Assembly: GCF_019468565.1 (NCBI RefSeq) | Contig: NZ_CP080521.1 | Span: 6,386,001-6,450,000 of the forward strand | Source of the DNA: Pseudonocardia sp. DSM 110487 | Lineage (GTDB): Bacteria; Actinomycetota; Actinomycetes; Mycobacteriales; Pseudonocardiaceae | Direction: 5' to 3' | Length of the DNA: 64,000 nt | Part shown: positions 50,696-59,209 of the stretch, one piece after another | Layout of the letters: each line of letters opens with the position of its first letter | How positions within the stretch are numbered: the first letter of the stretch is position 1 | Made by a program: the position numbers and the translations under genes | Notes under the pieces: model-generated | The model's database searches: none | Seen by the model: the letters and a program-made list of their open reading frames with translations, nothing else | Told to the model about the DNA's origin: nothing

Positions 50696-51696
50696 CGAAG
50701 GGCTCCCGCGAGGTCGGCGATGCGCCGCTCCGACATGGCCGCGCCGGCCTCCAGCTCGGCGATCTGTTCGACGAGGCGCTCGAGGCCCGGCACCGCGATT
50801 CCCCGCTGAGCCGCGCGGTCGAGCACCGGCCGGTAATGCGTGGGCACCTCGGTGGGCCGGTGCCGCACAGCCAGGTCGCGCCAGATACCGCTCCGGTCCT
50901 TGGCCTGCGTGCGCAGCCATGCGACCAGCGCGTCGGTGGCGGCGTCGGCCGCGGCCGGGTCGCGACCGGTGTACGGGGCGGGGTCGAACGCGTCGAAGGG
51001 CTCGAGGGCGATCCCCTCCGCACCTGCCACCGCGTAGACCTCCCCTGCCAACGCGTGCATGACGCCGCGGTGCTTGTCGATCAGCTCGGCCATCGGCGCG
51101 TCGGCGAGGGCGGTGGCGACCAGCATCGCGCCGAACCCGAGCTTCGACCACAGGTACCCGGAGACGTTCCCGGTGGCGCGAGCGGGCCCCCATGACTGCA
51201 GGTCGGCGACGAGCTCGCGCACCCGCGGCGAACCACTCCCGTCCAATTCACCGACGACCAGCGCGCCCAGCCCGCCGTCGCGGATCTCCCCCGGCGCCAC
51301 GACGTCGGCGAACAGGTTGACGAAGGCGCCCACGGTGCGCTCGGTCCCGACCCGGGCGGCGATCGCCTGCTCGTTCAGCCCGTTCTGCAGCGAGACGACG
51401 TATCCGCCGGGCGCGAGGCGTGGCGCGATCCAGTCCAGCGCGCGGTCGGTGGCCTGCGCCTTGACGGCGAGCAGGACACGTTCGACGCGCTCGGGCCCCG
51501 GCTCGTCGGGCGTGAGCGCGGCGGCCACCGGCACGGCGGTGCGCTCGTCACCCCGGCGCACGACGATCCCGTGCTCGCGGATCGCGCGGACGTGTTCGGC
51601 GTCGGCGTCGACCACGGTGACCCCGTGCCCGGCGCGGGCGAGGTGGTGGCCGAGCGTGCCGCCGATGGCCCCGGCCCCGACGATCACGTAGCTCAC
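50692..51696 (-). CDS. Ketopantoate-reductase-family (PanE/ApbA) dehydrogenase
   Basis: 334 residues. N-terminal NADP site VIVGAGAIGGTLGHHLARAG, then RVLLAVKAQATDRALDW and SLQNGLNEQAIAARVG; C-terminal all-helical domain with YLWSKLGFGAMLVATALADA. In a catabolic operon it is more likely a 2-hydroxy/keto-acid reductase than pantothenate PanE. GTG 51696 overlaps the SDR stop. Confidence 0.9.
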   Translation of the reverse strand: MSYVIVGAGAIGGTLGHHLARAGHGVTVVDADAEHVRAIREHGIVVRRGDERTAVPVAAALTPDEPGPERVERVLLAVKAQATDRALDWIAPRLAPGGYVVSLQNGLNEQAIAARVGTERTVGAFVNLFADVVAPGEIRDGGLGALVVGELDGSGSPRVRELVADLQSWGPARATGNVSGYLWSKLGFGAMLVATALADAPMAELIDKHRGVMHALAGEVYAVAGAEGIALEPFDAFDPAPYTGRDPAAADAATDALVAWLRTQAKDRSGIWRDLAVRHRPTEVPTHYRPVLDRAAQRGIAVPGLERLVEQIAELEAGAAMSERRIADLAGALR

Positions 51697-52454
51697 GAGA
51701 GACCCTCCTGCAGAACGGTCGTGGTCGGGTGGTGGATCGGCAGGGCGGTGGTGCCCGCGGTCGCGCCGCCGTCCACCCGCAGCACCGCGCCGGTGACGAA
51801 CGCCGCCTCGGCGCTCGCGAGCCAGACCACGGCGGCGGCGATCTCGTCGGCCTGCCCCGGCCGCCCGAGCGGGTTGACCGCCACGGTGGCCGCGTACTCC
51901 GGCGTGACGGGGTTGACCGGGCTGGCGACCTCGACGAACCCCGGTGCCACCGCGTTGACCCGCACGCCCTGCGCGGCGAGCTCCACGGCGCAGGACTTCG
52001 TGGCCATCTCCAGCGCCGCCTTCGACGTGCAGTAGTGCGCCGCCCCTGGCCGGGCACGTGTAGCGGCGCCGGAACTGATGTTGACGACGGCCGCCGGCCG
52101 TCCGGAACGGGCGACGGCGAGCGTGAGCAGCACGGGGGCGCGGACGTTCACGTTCTGCACCCGGTCCCACACTGCCGCGGTCATGTCGGCGAGCGGGGTC
52201 GCCGGGTAGATACCCGCCGCGTTGACGAGCACGTCGACCGGTCCGGCCACGGCCACCGCCCGCTCGACGACCTCGCCGCAGCCCGGGTCGGCCAGGTCGG
52301 CGACGAGCGCGCGGGCACCGATACGGGCCATCTCCGCGTTCAGCTCGGGGCCGCGGGCATCGACTCCGGTGACCGCGTCGCCGCGCGCGGCGAACTCCTC
52401 CGCGGCGGCGAGCCCGATGCCGCCCGCAGCGCCGGTGACCAGCACGTGCCTCAT
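51693..52454 (-). CDS. SDR-family oxidoreductase
   Basis: 253 residues, classical SDR: TGAAGGIGLAAAEEFA cofactor loop, NAAG motif in VLVNAAGIYPA, Ser in VVNISSGAATR, and catalytic YCTSK in AAHYCTSKAALEMATK. Asp in VTGVDARG favours NAD. Start overlaps the MFS stop. Role in the operon: oxidation of a hydroxyl on the imported compound (inference). Confidence 0.92.
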   Translation of the reverse strand: MRHVLVTGAAGGIGLAAAEEFAARGDAVTGVDARGPELNAEMARIGARALVADLADPGCGEVVERAVAVAGPVDVLVNAAGIYPATPLADMTAAVWDRVQNVNVRAPVLLTLAVARSGRPAAVVNISSGAATRARPGAAHYCTSKAALEMATKSCAVELAAQGVRVNAVAPGFVEVASPVNPVTPEYAATVAVNPLGRPGQADEIAAAVVWLASAEAAFVTGAVLRVDGGATAGTTALPIHHPTTTVLQEGLS

Positions 52455-53743
52455 ACCAGCTCGGTCCCCTTGGTCTCGGGCATCGTCGCGTAGACGGCCA
52501 CGCCGATCAGGGCGGCGACGGCCACGTACAGCCATACGTAGCCGCCGAGCCCGTTCGCGCTCATCCACGTGGTGATGTACGGGGCGGTGCCGCCGAAGAT
52601 CGCCACCGCGAGCGCGTAGGGCAGCCCGATGCCGGTGCTGCGCACCTCGGCGGGGAACTGCTCCGCCATCACCACGGCGCAGTTGGCCGAGTAACCGGCG
52701 ATCAGGGTGACGCCGATCAGCTCCACCACCAGCAGTGCCCAGAACCCGCCGACGAAGAGCAGCTGGAACAACGGCCAGGACAGCACGACGAACCCGATCG
52801 CGAACGCGAGCAGTGTGGGTTTGCGCCCGTAGCGGTCCGACAGCAGGGCCACGAACGGCAGCAGGCACAGGAAGTACGCGATCGCGAGGGTGTTGGCGAG
52901 CAGCGCCTGCTGGATCGGGATGCCGATCGCCTTGCTGGCGTAGCCGGGCATGTAGCTGATCCACACGTAGTAGGTCAGGGTGCCCGCGATCGTGATGCCG
53001 ACGACGCGCAGCGCGGCGACGGGGTGCTCGGTGAGCATCCCGACGATCGGGTGCCTGCCGCGGGTGCGGCCATCGCCGCTGGCCCGCCGGAAGCTCTCGG
53101 TCTCCTCGACGCTCACCCGCAGCCACAGCCCGACCAGGCCGAGCAGACCGCCGATCCCGAACGCGATCCGCCAGCCCCACGCCTGCATCGCGGGCTCGCT
53201 GAGCGTGGAGGTGAGCACGAAGCCCATGAACGACGCGATGAGCGCACCCGCTCCGACCGACACCTGCTGCCATGAGCCCGCAAAAGCCCGCCGTCGGGGA
53301 GCGGCCGACTCCACGAGGAACGACGAGGACGAGCCGAACTCCCCGCCCGCGGAGAACCCCTGCACGAGCCGGGCGAGCAGCAGGATCAGCGGCGCCGCGA
53401 TGCCGATCGCGGCGTAGGTCGGGGTGATCGCGATGACGAACGCCGCCCCGGCCATCAGGCTGATCGTGAGCATCAGCCCCTTCTTGCGGCCGTGCCGGTC
53501 GGCGTACGCGCCGAGCACGGCACCGCCGATGGGGCGCATGACGAACCCGACGGCGAACACGGCGAGGGTCGACAGCAGTGCGGCCGTCTCGTCGCCCGGC
53601 GCGAAGAACTGACCGGCGAAGACCGGCGCGAGGGTGGCGTAGACGGCCCAGTCCACCCACTCGACGGTGTTGCCGATCGAGCCGGCCACGATCGCCTTGC
53701 GCTGAGCCGGAGTGAGCCGGGTGCCGATGGCGGTCTCGGTCAT
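52451..53743 (-). CDS. MFS transporter, MHS family
   Basis: 430 residues, 12 membrane segments. VEWVDWAVYATLAPVFAGQF replaces the usual LEWYDF block (Trp-Val-Asp-Trp here); loop GAYADRHGRKKGL after segment 2 and LLSDRYGRKPTLL in the second half. Imports an organic acid or betaine-like compound. Start ATG 53743 overlaps the stop of the deacetylase gene. Sits second in the five-gene operon. Confidence 0.92.
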   Translation of the reverse strand: MTETAIGTRLTPAQRKAIVAGSIGNTVEWVDWAVYATLAPVFAGQFFAPGDETAALLSTLAVFAVGFVMRPIGGAVLGAYADRHGRKKGLMLTISLMAGAAFVIAITPTYAAIGIAAPLILLLARLVQGFSAGGEFGSSSSFLVESAAPRRRAFAGSWQQVSVGAGALIASFMGFVLTSTLSEPAMQAWGWRIAFGIGGLLGLVGLWLRVSVEETESFRRASGDGRTRGRHPIVGMLTEHPVAALRVVGITIAGTLTYYVWISYMPGYASKAIGIPIQQALLANTLAIAYFLCLLPFVALLSDRYGRKPTLLAFAIGFVVLSWPLFQLLFVGGFWALLVVELIGVTLIAGYSANCAVVMAEQFPAEVRSTGIGLPYALAVAIFGGTAPYITTWMSANGLGGYVWLYVAVAALIGVAVYATMPETKGTELV

Positions 53744-54639
53744 GATCGGTTCTCCTGGTCGAGCATGTCGGCGGCCAGCGCCGCGATCTCGGCGTGGGTG
53801 GCGAACCAGACGCCCGAGTGGCCCGCGATGTGCCCGATCAGGTCGCGCAGCACGACGAGGCGGGATCGGTGGCCGATGACGTGCGGGTGCAGGGTGAGCT
53901 GGAAGAGCCCGCCCTCGGCGTGGGCGGCGTCGAACTCGTCGCGCCAGATCTCGAACAGCGCCCGCGGCGAGGTGTAGGGCCGCAGCCCGGTGTAGCGGTC
54001 CATCGTCAGGTACGGGGCGTCGTCGCGGATCCACTCGACCGGGATCTCGACGACGCCGGTGCGGCGGCCGTCGGCGAGCAGCTCGTACGGCTCGTCGTCG
54101 GCCATGAGCGACGAGTCGTAGCGCAGCCCGAGCTGCTCGATGATCGAGAGGGTGTTGTCGGAGAAGTCCCAGCTCGGGGTGCGGATGCCGACCGGGCGGG
54201 TGCCGGAGAGCTTCTCCAGGACGTCGATAGCGCGGCCGGTGAGGTCGAGCTCGTCGGCGCGCTCGAGCAGCATGTTGCGCTCGTGGATCCAGCCGTGGAC
54301 GGCCACCTCGTGCCCGCCCGCGGCGTAGGACTCCACCTCGCCGGGGTGCAACAGCGCCGACACCGCGGGCATGAAGAAGCTGGCGCGAACCCCGTGCTCA
54401 GCGAGCAGCGCGAGAATCTTGGGCGCCGCCACCCGCGAGCCGTACTCGCCCTGCGCGAGCTTGCCCGGGCGGGTCTCGGCGTCGCGGAGCGGGATCGTCT
54501 CGTGATCGGAGTCGAACGAGAGCGCGACGGCGACGCGCGAGCCTCCCGGCCAGCTCGGAGGCACGAGCCGCCGCCCGGCCCGTACCCGGTGCACGTGGCC
54601 TCGCCAGGTGGGCTCGTCCCACTGCCACGGTTCGCTCAT
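53740..54639 (-). CDS. Polysaccharide deacetylase-fold hydrolase (PuuE-allantoinase-like)
   Basis: 299 residues. NodB-homology fold: VALSFDSDHETIPL with the catalytic Asp pair, ASFFMPAVSALLHPGEVESY, GHEVAVHGWIHERN with the metal His pair, and LTLHPHVIGHRSRL. The DSDHET variant instead of TFDD resembles cofactor-independent allantoinase and related C-N hydrolases rather than chitin deacetylases. First gene of an operon in which each of the five genes overlaps the next by four bases; divergent from an SDR gene. Confidence 0.87.
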   Translation of the reverse strand: MSEPWQWDEPTWRGHVHRVRAGRRLVPPSWPGGSRVAVALSFDSDHETIPLRDAETRPGKLAQGEYGSRVAAPKILALLAEHGVRASFFMPAVSALLHPGEVESYAAGGHEVAVHGWIHERNMLLERADELDLTGRAIDVLEKLSGTRPVGIRTPSWDFSDNTLSIIEQLGLRYDSSLMADDEPYELLADGRRTGVVEIPVEWIRDDAPYLTMDRYTGLRPYTSPRALFEIWRDEFDAAHAEGGLFQLTLHPHVIGHRSRLVVLRDLIGHIAGHSGVWFATHAEIAALAADMLDQENRS

Positions 54640-54687
54640 GCCGCTCCCTCGTCCGACCCGAGTTGATCCGCACGTGGCCGCCACTAT

Positions 54688-54700
54688 TTGCCAATGGCAA
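54688..54700. promoter_or_regulatory. Candidate operator between divergent deacetylase operon and SDR
   Basis: TTGCC-AAT-GGCAA is a perfect 13 bp palindrome in the 113 bp gap, 48 bp from the deacetylase start and 52 bp from the SDR start. It is AT-rich compared with its surroundings, as operators often are. No regulator gene is adjacent. Confidence 0.42.
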
Positions 54701-54752
54701 CGAGGCCGCAATCCCGAGGCGTCCCGACGCCGCGATCTGCGAGAGTGCGGCC

Positions 54753-55565
54753 ATGGTGATCACTAGTTCCGGATCCCAGCATGTCGCCCTCGTCACCGGC
54801 GCCAACCAGGGCATCGGTGCCGCCACCGCCATCGCACTCGGCCGCAGGGGCACCGCGGTGCTCGTGGCCTACTTCCGTCCCGGCGACGACGAGGGCCAGC
54901 CCGCCGAGTACAACCGCCTGCGCCGCGGCGACGCCGCCGACGTCGTCGCGGAGATCGAGCGGGCAGGCGGCCGGGCCTACGCGGTCGAGGCCGACCTGCG
55001 CGACCCGGCAAGCCCTGCCCTGCTGTTCGACGCCGCCGAGGAGCGGCTCGGGCCGGTGGACATCCTGGTCAACAACGCGAGCGGCTGGGTGCAGGACACG
55101 TTCAAGCCCGCCGAGATCGACCGGTTCGGCCGGCCGATGCGGCAGGTCACGGCGGAGACGTTCCAGCGGCAGTTCGCCGTCGACGCGATGGCGCCCGCGC
55201 TCCTGATCGCGGAGTTCGCGCGCCGCCACCGCGCCCGCGGCGGCACGTGGGGCCGGATCGTCGGGCTCACCTCGGGCGGGCAGCACGGCTTCCCCGACGA
55301 GGTGTCCTATGGCGCGGCCAAGGCGGCGCAGGAGAACTACACGATGTCCGCCTCGGTGGAGCTCGCACCCCACGGCGTGACCGCCAACATCGTCTACCCG
55401 CCGGTCACCGACACCGGGTGGGTCAACGACGAGGTGCGCGCGGGCGTGGAGGCGAGCACGGAGCACACCCACGTCGCCACGCCGGACGAGGTGGCCGAGG
55501 TGATCGCGTGGGTGGTGTCGGAGGAGGCCCGCCTGGTCAACGGCAGCATCGTGCGCCTGCGCTGA
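54753..55565 (+). CDS. SDR-family oxidoreductase
   Basis: 270 residues. Cofactor loop VTGANQGIGAATAIALGRRG, NNAS in ILVNNASGWVQDTF, Ser in VGLTSGGQHGF, and catalytic YGAAK (VSYGAAKAAQENY). A long insertion around residues 48-62 (FRPGDDEGQPAEYNRLRRG) is unusual near the cofactor site. Divergent from the deacetylase operon, so it may belong to the same pathway. ATG 54753 fits the family; an ATG at 54663 would read across the putative operator. Confidence 0.9.
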   Translation: MVITSSGSQHVALVTGANQGIGAATAIALGRRGTAVLVAYFRPGDDEGQPAEYNRLRRGDAADVVAEIERAGGRAYAVEADLRDPASPALLFDAAEERLGPVDILVNNASGWVQDTFKPAEIDRFGRPMRQVTAETFQRQFAVDAMAPALLIAEFARRHRARGGTWGRIVGLTSGGQHGFPDEVSYGAAKAAQENYTMSASVELAPHGVTANIVYPPVTDTGWVNDEVRAGVEASTEHTHVATPDEVAEVIAWVVSEEARLVNGSIVRLR

Positions 55566-55571
55566 CCAGGT

Positions 55572-55613
55572 CGTGAGTGGATACGCGCGCTATAGCGCGC
55601 GTATCCACTCACG
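55572..55613. terminator. 42 bp perfect palindrome between convergent SDR and nadC
   Basis: Positions 55572-55592 (CGTGAGTGGATACGCGCGCT plus A) are followed by their exact reverse complement to 55613, with no loop. The nadC stop (55609-55611) lies in the right arm and the SDR stop is 6 bp to the left. It should form a strong cruciform/hairpin ending transcription from both sides. There is no U-tract, as usual in actinobacteria. It may also be one copy of a dispersed repeat. Confidence 0.75.
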
Positions 55614-56469
55614 AGGACCGGAGGTCCAGGCCCAGGTCGAGCGCCTGCACGGAGTGGGTGAGCGCGCCCACCGACAGGTAGTCGGCGCCGGTCTCGGCGT
55701 AGGCCCGCGCGTTGGCCAGCACCAGCCCGCCGGACGACTCCAGCTTCGTGGGCCGATCGCCCCGCCGCCGGACGGCCTCACGGGTGCGCTCGACGTCGAA
55801 GTTGTCCAGCAGCACCAGCTCCGCCTCGAGGGCGAGCACCTCGTCGAACTGGTCGAGGGTGTCGACCTCCACCTCGTACGGGAGGTCGGGCGCCGCGGCC
55901 CGGGCGGCGGCGAGCGCGGCGCCCACCGAGCCTGCGGCCGCGACGTGGTTGTCCTTGATCAGGACGGCGTCGCCCAGCCCGAGCCGGTGGTTCACCCCGC
56001 CGCCGCAGCGCACCGCGTACTTCTCCAGCAGCCGCAGCCCGGGCAATGTCTTACGGGTGTCGCGGATGCGGGCGCTGGTGCCGGTCACGGCATCGACCCA
56101 GGCCGCGGTGGCCGTGGCAACGCCGGACAGGTGGCAGAGCAGGTTGAGCGCGGTGCGCTCGGCGGTGAGCAGCCCGCGCACCGGGGCCCGGACGGTCAGG
56201 GCGGACTCGCCCGCGGCGAGCCGGTCGCCGTCGGCACGGGCCTCCAGGACCTCGTAGTCGCCGACGACCTCGTCCAGCACGGCGCGCACCGCGGGCAACC
56301 CGGCCAGCACACCCGGCTCGCGCGCGGCGAACGCGGCCACGGCCACGGCATCGGCGGGCACGGTCGCCGCGGTCGTGGCGTCCGGGCCGTAGCGCAGGTC
56401 CTCCTCGAGGGCGGTCGCGACGACCCGCCGCAGGTCGGCGAGGTCGGGCCCCAGCAGCGTGCCGGTCAT
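55609..56469 (-). CDS. nadC: Quinolinate phosphoribosyltransferase (carboxylating)
   Basis: 286 residues. It forms nicotinate mononucleotide from quinolinate and PRPP. Visible: EEDLRYGPDATTAATVPADA, LNLLCHLSGVATATAAWVDA, RDTRKTLPGLRLLEKYAV then RCGGGVNHR, LIKDNHVAAAGSVGAAL and LESSGGL. Start overlaps the nadB stop by four bases. Last gene of nadA-nadB-nadC. Confidence 0.97.
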   Translation of the reverse strand: MTGTLLGPDLADLRRVVATALEEDLRYGPDATTAATVPADAVAVAAFAAREPGVLAGLPAVRAVLDEVVGDYEVLEARADGDRLAAGESALTVRAPVRGLLTAERTALNLLCHLSGVATATAAWVDAVTGTSARIRDTRKTLPGLRLLEKYAVRCGGGVNHRLGLGDAVLIKDNHVAAAGSVGAALAAARAAAPDLPYEVEVDTLDQFDEVLALEAELVLLDNFDVERTREAVRRRGDRPTKLESSGGLVLANARAYAETGADYLSVGALTHSVQALDLGLDLRSS

Positions 56470-58055
56470 GCCGCCACCGCCGTCCCGGCCTGGACGACCG
56501 GCCGACCGTCGGCGTCGAGCGTCAGCACGAGGCTCGCGCGCTGCCACTGATCGTCCCGGTCGGGGAAGTCGGTGCGCACGTGGCAGCCGCGGCTCTCCGT
56601 GCGGGTGCCGGCCGCGGCGAGCACGGCCTGCGCGAGCACGGTGAGCGCGGCGTCCTCCACGCCCGCCCGGTCCGCCGGGACGCCCACCGCGGTCGCCTCC
56701 TCGATCCGGTCGGACGCGGCGGCAAGGCCTGCGGCGTCCCGGCCGATGCCGGCCGCGGCCGTCATCGCCTGCTGCACGACCGCGCGCGGGGCGAGCGGGG
56801 CCGCCGGCGACGCGACGAGACATTCGCCGGGCGCGGGCCGCACAGCCGCCCGGTCGGCGGCCACCGCCCGCGCTGCCCGGGCCCCGACCACCAGCCCTTC
56901 CAGCAGCGAGTTGGACGCGAGCCGGTTGGCGCCGTGCAGGCCGGTGCGCGCGACCTCGCCTGCGGCGTAGAGCCCCGGGACGGACGTGCGCCCGTGCAGG
57001 TCGGTGACCACGCCGCCGCAGGCGTAATGCGCGGCCGGGGTGACGGGGATGGGCTCGCGGACCGGGTCGATCCCGGCGGCCCGGCACGCGGCGTGGACCG
57101 TCGGGAACCGCCGGGCGAAGTCCGGGATCGCCGTGGCGTCCAGGTGCACGCAGTCGGCGCCGGTGGCGGCGAGCGTGCGGGTGATCGCCGCGGCCACGAC
57201 GTCGCGCGGGGCGAGGTCGGCGAGCGGGTGCAGGTCGGTCATGAACCGCCGGCCCGCGCGGTCGAGCAGCACCGCGCCCTCACCGCGCACGGCCTCGGTG
57301 ACGAGCGGCCGCCTGCCCACCGCCGGCCCGGTGTAGAGGACGGTGGGGTGGAACTGCACGAACTCCAGGTCAGCCACCGTTGCGCCGGCCCGCAACGCGA
57401 GCGCAAGGCCGTCGCCGGTGGCCGTGGCCGGGTTGGTGGTGCTCGCGTACAGCTGGCCGTAGCCGCCGCTCGCCAGCAGCACCGCGGGCGCGCGCAGCAT
57501 CCCGGGTCGGCCGGCGTCGTCGAGCACGGCGAGCCCGCTGACCGTGCCGCGTTCGTCGCGCAGCGCGTCGACGGCGACGTGGCCTGCGAGCAGCGGGAGC
57601 CGCCGGTCGGTCGCGGCGGCCACCAGTGCGCGCTCGACCTCGGCTCCGGTGGCGTCGCCGCCCGCGTGCACCACGCGGAACGCCGAGTGCCCGCCCTCGC
57701 GGGTGCGGGCCAGCCGTCCGTCCGCACCGGGATCGAAGGTCGCACCCCGCGCCCGCAACCGGGCCACGGCGGCCGGGCCGTCGGTGAGGATCTCCGTGAC
57801 GGCGGTGAGGTCGGAGAGGCCGGCCCCGGCGACGAGCGTGTCGGCGACGTGCGCCTCGACGCTGTCCCCTGGCACGTCCCCCAGCACCACGGCGACCCCG
57901 CCCTGCGCGTAGCGGGTGGACCCGGCGTCGGCGGCGTCCTTGGTCACGACGACGACGCGCAGGCCGAGCTCGGCGGCGTCCAGCGCGGCGGTGAGACCGG
58001 CGACCCCGGACCCGACGACCACCAGATCCGCCTCGGCCTCCCAGTGCGCGGTCAT
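56466..58055 (-). CDS. nadB: L-aspartate oxidase
   Basis: 529 residues. A flavoenzyme oxidising Asp to iminoaspartate. FAD loop DLVVVGSGVAGLTAALDAAE, then STRYAQGGVAVVLG, EGGHSAFRVVHAGGDATG, FVQFHPTVLYTG, HYACGGVVTDLHGRTSVPGL and NRLASNSLLEGLVVGARAA. The C-terminal helical domain is shorter than in E. coli NadB, as in other actinobacteria. Start overlaps the nadA stop. Confidence 0.97.
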   Translation of the reverse strand: MTAHWEAEADLVVVGSGVAGLTAALDAAELGLRVVVVTKDAADAGSTRYAQGGVAVVLGDVPGDSVEAHVADTLVAGAGLSDLTAVTEILTDGPAAVARLRARGATFDPGADGRLARTREGGHSAFRVVHAGGDATGAEVERALVAAATDRRLPLLAGHVAVDALRDERGTVSGLAVLDDAGRPGMLRAPAVLLASGGYGQLYASTTNPATATGDGLALALRAGATVADLEFVQFHPTVLYTGPAVGRRPLVTEAVRGEGAVLLDRAGRRFMTDLHPLADLAPRDVVAAAITRTLAATGADCVHLDATAIPDFARRFPTVHAACRAAGIDPVREPIPVTPAAHYACGGVVTDLHGRTSVPGLYAAGEVARTGLHGANRLASNSLLEGLVVGARAARAVAADRAAVRPAPGECLVASPAAPLAPRAVVQQAMTAAAGIGRDAAGLAAASDRIEEATAVGVPADRAGVEDAALTVLAQAVLAAAGTRTESRGCHVRTDFPDRDDQWQRASLVLTLDADGRPVVQAGTAVAA

Positions 58056-59059
58056 TCGCCACCCCCCGGCTTCCCGATCTCGATCATTCGCCGCACGGCG
58101 GCACGGCCGCGCGCGGCGAGCTCGGGGTCGACGTGCACCTCGTCGCGGCCCTCGCGCAGCGCCCGCAGCAGCTTCTCGGGGGTGATCATCTTCATGAAGC
58201 GGCAGGAAGCGCGGTCGTTCACGGCGCGGAAGTCGATCTCGGGCGCGGCCTTGCGCAGCTGGTGCAGCATGCCGACCTCGGTCGCCACCAGCACCGACTT
58301 CGCGTGCGATGTGCGTGCGGCGTCGAGCATCCCGCCCGTAGAGAGGATCTTGACCCGGTCCGCGGGCACCGCGCCCGTCCCGGCGAGGTAGAGCGCGGAG
58401 GTGGCGCAGCCGCACTCCGGGTGCACGAAGAGCTCGGCGTCGGGGTTCGCCTTGGCCTTCGCGGTGAGGGTGGCGCCGTTGATACCGGCGTGCACGTGGC
58501 ACTCCCCCGCCCAGACGTGCATGTTTTCCCGCTGAAGGACGCGGCGGACGTGCGCGCCGAGGAATTGGTCGGGAAGGAACAGCACCTCCTTCTCGGCCGG
58601 GATCGAGGCCACCACCTCGACGGCGTTCGAGGAGGTGCAGCAGATGTCGGTCTCGGCCTTCACCGCGGCCGTCGTGTTGACGTAGCTGACGACCACCGCG
58701 TCCGGGTGCTCCGCCTTCCAGGAGCGCAGCTGATCGGCCGTGATCGAGTCGGCCAGCGAGCATCCCGCGGCGGCGTCCGGGATCAGCACCGTCTTGTCCG
58801 GGCTGAGGATCTTCGCGGTCTCGGCCATGAAGTGCACGCCGCAGAACACGATCGTCGACGCGTCGGACTCGGCCGCGATCCGGGATAGCGCGAGGGAATC
58901 GCCGGTGTGGTCGGCGACGTCCTGGATCTCCGGCAGCTGGTAGTTGTGCGCCAGCACCACGGCGTCGCGGCGGCGGGCGAGGGCACGCACCTCGTCGGCC
59001 CATCCAGTTTCGAGCGACCCGCCGAGTTGGGGCTCGGCGATCGTCGGGCTTGCGGTCAT
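58052..59059 (-). CDS. nadA: Quinolinate synthase
   Basis: 335 residues. A 4Fe-4S enzyme that condenses iminoaspartate and DHAP. AHNYQLPEIQDVADHTGDSL, FCGVHFMAETAKIL with the first cluster Cys, VHPECGCATSAL with the second, and DRASCRFMKMITPEKLL with the third. ATG 59059 follows TGGGAGGGGTC. An NrtR-type operator begins 12 bp upstream of the start, so NAD-status repression is expected. Confidence 0.97.
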   Translation of the reverse strand: MTASPTIAEPQLGGSLETGWADEVRALARRRDAVVLAHNYQLPEIQDVADHTGDSLALSRIAAESDASTIVFCGVHFMAETAKILSPDKTVLIPDAAAGCSLADSITADQLRSWKAEHPDAVVVSYVNTTAAVKAETDICCTSSNAVEVVASIPAEKEVLFLPDQFLGAHVRRVLQRENMHVWAGECHVHAGINGATLTAKAKANPDAELFVHPECGCATSALYLAGTGAVPADRVKILSTGGMLDAARTSHAKSVLVATEVGMLHQLRKAAPEIDFRAVNDRASCRFMKMITPEKLLRALREGRDEVHVDPELAARGRAAVRRMIEIGKPGGGE

Positions 59060-59070
59060 GACCCCTCCCA

Positions 59071-59093
59071 GTTTTCGACTGTCAGTCGGAAAC
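59071..59093. promoter_or_regulatory. NrtR-type operator of nadABC
   Basis: Arms GTTTTCGACTG and CAGTCGGAAAC around a central T: inverted repeat with one mismatch out of eleven. Actinobacterial NrtR sites share TTTTCGA-type arms. It lies between nadA and the divergent NUDIX-type regulator, next to the nadA ribosome site. The rest of the 150 bp gap has no further clear motif. Confidence 0.7.
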
Positions 59094-59209
59094 AGGAGCG
59101 ATACTAACAGCGGGATCGCCGCGGTGCCCCCTCCTCGTGACCGGGGCCTCACCGGGACGCAATCTGGCGTTCACGGCGGGGACGGAAGCAGACGCCCTAC
59201 GATCCGTTC

